Positions 61,525 through 64,000 of a DNA stretch of 64,000 bases are shown here, in pieces. Under the pieces are notes generated by a model, which saw nothing but the letters and a program-made list of their open reading frames with translations, was not told the origin of the DNA and made no database searches. Origin of the DNA: CAVPDE01 sp963707125 (GTDB lineage Bacteria > Desulfobacterota > DSM-4660 > Desulfatiglandales > HGW-15); the NCBI GenBank assembly GCA_963707125.1, contig CAVPOU010000026.1:53364-117363 (forward strand), written 5' to 3'. The first letter of the stretch is position 1. Every line of letters starts with the position of its first letter. The position numbers and the translations under genes were made by a program.

Positions 61525-61820
61525 ATGCGAGTGAGCGGCAAGGACGGTAAGGCAAAGGAGATGAAGCCTTAGAGCTTGATCTCCAGGTCCCTACTGGAAT
61601 TCCCGAAGTGCTCGATCTTCTGAAGATCCCGGCTAGGGACGTAAGTCTGGCCATGGTCAACCACAGGTCGGTTCCCAGAGACTCCGTGATCCATCCCGGA
61701 GATCGACTGTCGCTTTTCCCCAGAGAATACCCTCTATTCGCCGATTGGCTGGATCACCGCTTTTCCCTTCAGCCCCCTCACCCCGCCCTCTCCCCCAACT
61801 TGAGGGAGGGGGAGAAATAG
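61525..61820 (+). pseudogene. Frameshifted MoaD/ThiS-like sulfur-carrier protein
   Basis: An ATG at 61525 opens MRVSGKDGKAKEMKP and then stops. The +1-related frame carries on directly with ALELDLQVPTGIPEVLDLLK, ARDVSLAMVNHRSVPRDSVI and HPGDRLSLFPREYPLFADWL, the beta-grasp pattern of MoaD/ThiS-like proteins. The usual terminal Gly-Gly is not seen; the frame instead runs into the CCCCCTCACCCC hairpin element. It looks like a decayed gene. The sequence 61153-61524 contains no supported gene. Confidence 0.5.
61772..61815 (+). repeat. CCCCCTCACCCC hairpin element, copy 2
   Basis: GCCCCCTCACCCC is followed by TCTCCCCC (61789-61796) pairing with GGGGGAGA (61808-61815). It is the same type of element as at 20915-20952. 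It may terminate transcription ahead of the asd promoter. Confidence 0.5.
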
Positions 61821-61839
61821 TCCCGGTCCGCATTTTTTG

Positions 61840-61869
61840 TTGACACACAAAGGACGAATCAGCTATATT
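61840..61869 (+). promoter_or_regulatory. Promoter of the asd leader
   Basis: TTGACA (61840-61845) and TATATT (61864-61869), spacer 18 nt. Expected start near 61876, about 33 nt before the leader peptide. It shares the TTGACACACAA start with the promoter at 51529. Confidence 0.7.
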
Positions 61870-61908
61870 GCTTTTGTAAACAACAGGCACAAAAGGACCT
61901 TTTGAGTT

Positions 61909-62013
61909 ATGAGTTTTCTTCGTCGAATGACCACCACAACCATGATGAGCACGTGCACTACCATGTGCACCGTCACGGGCACACCCAGGGGGTCATTCGA
62001 CGGCGGATCATGA
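61909..62013 (+). CDS. Threonine/methionine-rich leader peptide of asd
   Basis: 34 codons with AAGGA 11 nt upstream. The peptide begins MSFLRRMTTTTMMSTCTTMC and has ten Thr, five Met and two Cys in total, far beyond chance. Such control codons match the end products (threonine, methionine) of the pathway branch fed by the downstream enzyme. Its codons 5-8 form segment 1 of the attenuator and its codons 28-32 form segment 2, so ribosome position would decide which RNA structure forms. Confidence 0.8.
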   Translation: MSFLRRMTTTTMMSTCTTMCTVTGTPRGSFDGGS

Positions 62014-62085
62014 CATAGCATAGTGTTTCATCAAGGGAAGTTCTAAGGCCCCCCGTCGAATAAGCGACAGCGGGCCTTTCTTTTT
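61921..62085 (+). promoter_or_regulatory. Transcription attenuator controlling asd
   Basis: Segment 1 CGTCGAATGACC (61921-61932) pairs perfectly with segment 2 GGTCATTCGACG (61991-62002). Segment 2, as ATTCGACGGCGG (61995-62006), can instead pair with segment 3 CCCCCGTCGAAT (62050-62061) at 11 of 12 positions. Segment 3, within AGGCCCCCCGTCG (62046-62058), can pair with segment 4 CGACAGCGGGCCT (62065-62077) at 11 of 13 positions, followed by TTCTTTTT: an intrinsic terminator. Stalling at Thr or Met codons over segment 1 would free segment 2 to form the 2:3 antiterminator and let transcription reach asd. Confidence 0.8.
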
Positions 62086-62110
62086 CACTACACAACAGGA
62101 GGTGAATGTC

Positions 62111-63196
62111 ATGTCTCAAAAAATCAGTGTGGGCGTCATTGGTGCTACAGGCATGGTGGGTCAAAATTACATCCGCTTGCTGAATAACAACCCGTGGTTT
62201 GAGGTAGCCTGCGTCGCCGCCTCTCCCCGTTCAGCAGGGAAACATTATCAAGAGGCCGTGGCAGGAAGGTGGCACATGAATACGGACATCCCCCAGGCGG
62301 TCGGAGATCTTGTTGTCGAGGACGCCAGCAATATCAGTTCCGCGCTTGGAAAGTGTTCAGTGATCTTCTCGGCCGTGGACATGGAAAAGGAGGCTGTCAG
62401 GAAGCTGGAGATGGAGTATGCGTCAAAGGGCTTTGCCGTGATCTCCAACAACTCTGCCCACAGGCAAACTGAAGACGTCCCGATCCTCATTCCCGAGGTC
62501 AATTTTGACCACTGCGACATTATCCCGGCTCAGCAAAAGCACTACGGATGGAGCAAAGGGCTCATCGTGGTCAAGCCAAACTGCAGCATTCAGAGCTACA
62601 TGATCCCCATTCACGCGCTCATGCAAAAGCGCTACAAGGTAGCAAAGATGATCGTTACCACATTGCAGGGACTCTCCGGCGCCGGGTATCCCGGGCCTTC
62701 AAGTCTTGACATTGTGGACAACACCATTCCCTACATCGGCGGCGAGGAGGAGAAATCGGAAAACGAACCCAGAAAGGTTTTTGGCAAGGCGACAGAAGCA
62801 GGATCGTGCCCGATGAATCGATGCCATTGCAGCCCACTGCACGAGGGTCCGGCGATTGAAGGTCACTCTGCTTGCGTCAGTATTGAATTTGCCGGGGCCA
62901 AGCCTTCCCTGGATGAGCTCAAGGCTATTTGGCGGTCCTACCGATCGGTTCCGCAGGAACTAGGTCTTCCCTCCGCTTCGCGACAGCCGATCATTGTCCG
63001 CGAGGAAATTGACAGACCCCAACCGCGGAAGGACCGGGATGCCGAGAACGGCATGGCAGTTGTCTTGGGGAGAGTGCGGCCGTGCAAGGTGTTTGATTAC
63101 CGCTTTGTCGGGCTCTCGCAGAACACGGTTCGGGGCGCTGCGGGTGGCGCCATTCTGATGGCTGAGCTGCTGAAGGTGAAGGGATACATAGGATGA
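62111..63196 (+). CDS. asd: Aspartate-semialdehyde dehydrogenase
   Basis: 361 residues; AGGAGGTGA precedes the ATG at 62111. NADP-binding VGVIGATGMVGQNYIRLL, catalytic Cys in VKPNCSIQSYMI (~residue 157), substrate-binding LQGLSGAGYPG and a late His in EGHSACVSIEF. It converts aspartyl phosphate to aspartate semialdehyde, the branch point to threonine, methionine, lysine and diaminopimelate. The overall pattern is closer to the archaeal/fungal-type enzyme (length ~360, GGEEEKSENEPRK segment) than to E. coli Asd. It is governed by the upstream attenuator. Confidence 0.92.
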   Translation: MSQKISVGVIGATGMVGQNYIRLLNNNPWFEVACVAASPRSAGKHYQEAVAGRWHMNTDIPQAVGDLVVEDASNISSALGKCSVIFSAVDMEKEAVRKLEMEYASKGFAVISNNSAHRQTEDVPILIPEVNFDHCDIIPAQQKHYGWSKGLIVVKPNCSIQSYMIPIHALMQKRYKVAKMIVTTLQGLSGAGYPGPSSLDIVDNTIPYIGGEEEKSENEPRKVFGKATEAGSCPMNRCHCSPLHEGPAIEGHSACVSIEFAGAKPSLDELKAIWRSYRSVPQELGLPSASRQPIIVREEIDRPQPRKDRDAENGMAVVLGRVRPCKVFDYRFVGLSQNTVRGAAGGAILMAELLKVKGYIG

Positions 63197-63224
63197 GGTA
63201 GAAGGCGCATGGTCCAAGGCATGG

Positions 63225-63260
<36 letters not shown>

Positions 63261-63306
63261 CGGGAAAGAGTTTTCCGGCGAGTCAGGAGGGAAAACCTCT
63301 TTCCCG
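63261..63306. terminator. Strong hairpin after asd
   Basis: CGGGAAAGAGTTTTCC (63261-63276) pairs with GGAAAACCTCTTTCCCG (63290-63306) with one bulged base and a 13-nt loop. It separates asd from the convergent metallopeptidase gene. There is no T-run beyond the stem, so it may act as a barrier to RNA decay as much as a terminator. Confidence 0.6.
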
Positions 63307-63376
63307 CAGGAGAGGTAGAACATCAAGGAGAGGAGCGCTCCGTTCCGGACGATTCCTTTTGCCCTGTTTCTCTTGC

Positions 63377-63782
63377 TCATGAATCAGAAGACATCAACGG
63401 GTGATCTTCCCACGAATAGCCGAGTTCTTCGAGCCTCTCTTCACTGATTCCGAAGTAATGGGCGATTTCGTGCACTACCGTCAGCTCGATTTCCTGCTCC
63501 AGTTCCTCGACCGTCTCACACATCTCCTCCAGAGGCTCCTGGAATATGAAAATGGTATCCGAATAGAGCGGCGGCGAGGTGACGGACTGTTCCAAAAGAG
63601 GAACGCCTGAGAAAAAACCTAGAAGCTCTTCACCCGGTGGAACCTCCATCTCCTCCAGCATCTCTTCGGAGGCGCTTGCGAACGCTGATCAGTACATTGT
63701 CGAGGTGCTGCCGCAACTCCCCCGGAATGCGGCGGATCGCCCTCTTCACAATCCGATCGAAATCTTTGTCACTCAGCTTCAT
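63377..63782 (-). pseudogene. Minimal metallopeptidase (zincin, MMP-like) family protein, frameshifted
   Basis: From the ATG at 63782 the frame gives KLSDKDFDRIVKRAIRRIPG and ELRQHLDNVLISVRK. Near 63663 it must shift to reach EEMLEEMEVPPGEELLGFFS, SPPLYSDTIFIFQEPLEEMC and the zinc motif VVHEIAHYFGISEERLEELG, ending at 63377. Together ~134 residues, the normal size of these small HExxH proteins with the third ligand (His in HYFG) nearby. One indel separates the halves. A shorter product starting at 63661 would keep the zinc motif. Confidence 0.75.
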
Positions 63783-64000
63783 TCGCTCGGAGCTTTACTG
63801 CGCCGCTCAATGGCGCCCTGGATATAATCCCAGCTCTCAGGAGATTTCACCGTCCGCCAGGGCTCGACGAAGTCCCCGCAAATAGTGTGGATGCCTCAGT
63901 TCAGGCCCCTAGACGCCTGCCCGCTGCTCTTAGCGCCAATCCCTCTCCGGGGCCGGTTCGATCTGATGATACTTCGTAGGGATCTTGGTTCTGACATCAC
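63783..64000. other. Right edge of the window, no supported gene
   Basis: 218 nt. A short complement-strand stretch ending at 63837 reads LRHPHYLRGLRRALADGEIS but is closed by a stop 23 codons upstream, so at most a gene fragment is present. Confidence 0.35.

Overview
The window reads as a chromosomal contig from an uncultured anaerobic Desulfobacterota (Deltaproteobacteria) relative. This rests on gene content, not on a marker gene: aldehyde:ferredoxin oxidoreductase, a PEP-hydrolase-like TIM barrel, cytochrome bd-like membrane proteins with a c-type heme tail, a DUF6788-type transposase pair, four-helix-bundle (23S IVP-like) genes and a BTAD-type regulator. No rRNA or tRNA gene and no CRISPR array was recognised.

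Layout. (1) 1-7.4 kb is a defence island: the 3' end of an Eco57I-like methylase, a Gabija-like OLD nuclease/UvrD helicase pair, DinD, a second copy of the methylase tail, a short DprA-like protein and a TumE/HTH toxin-antitoxin pair. (2) 7.5-19.2 kb is housekeeping: amidase, a two-gene cytochrome bd-like complex, a DMT exporter, a ferredoxin-domain protein, SerB, an HNH protein, a secreted protein and a membrane-bound spermidine synthase-like protein. (3) 19.3-30.2 kb is a carbohydrate or hydroxy-acid uptake and catabolism operon: Tat-exported binding protein, two permeases, phosphodiesterase-like protein, LacI regulator, LarA-like racemase (frameshifted), ATPase, beta-hydroxyacid dehydrogenase and class II aldolase. 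A LacI-type operator sits on its promoter. (4) 30.3-36.0 kb is a compact five-gene operon (SH3-like small protein, metallophosphoesterase, helical-repeat protein, lipoprotein, caspase/gingipain-fold peptidase) that matches no system I know. (5) 36-48 kb mixes four-helix-bundle genes, a probable gene fusion, a glycoside-hydrolase-like protein, a VCBS protein, a decayed IS, an FHA-GAF-GGDEF cyclase, TA-like remnants and ComB next to a truncated PEP hydrolase. (6) 48.6-56.4 kb holds AOR (frameshifted), VapBC, and a BTAD regulator (frameshifted) with two downstream partner genes. (7) 57.3-61.2 kb holds a GC-rich Kef potassium-efflux pair bracketed by degenerate repeats, and a RelE/NadS-type TA pair. 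(8) 61.5-63.8 kb holds a sulfur-carrier pseudogene and asd behind a threonine/methionine-rich leader peptide with a full attenuator. A 36-G homopolymer and a broken metallopeptidase follow.

Most notable are the asd attenuator, the metallophosphoesterase/caspase-like operon, the duplicated methylase tails around the defence genes, and two TA operons that appear to be transcribed without a leader from operator-overlapped promoters. At least five otherwise well-conserved genes carry single-base indels, so either local gene decay or consensus error must be considered when using this annotation.
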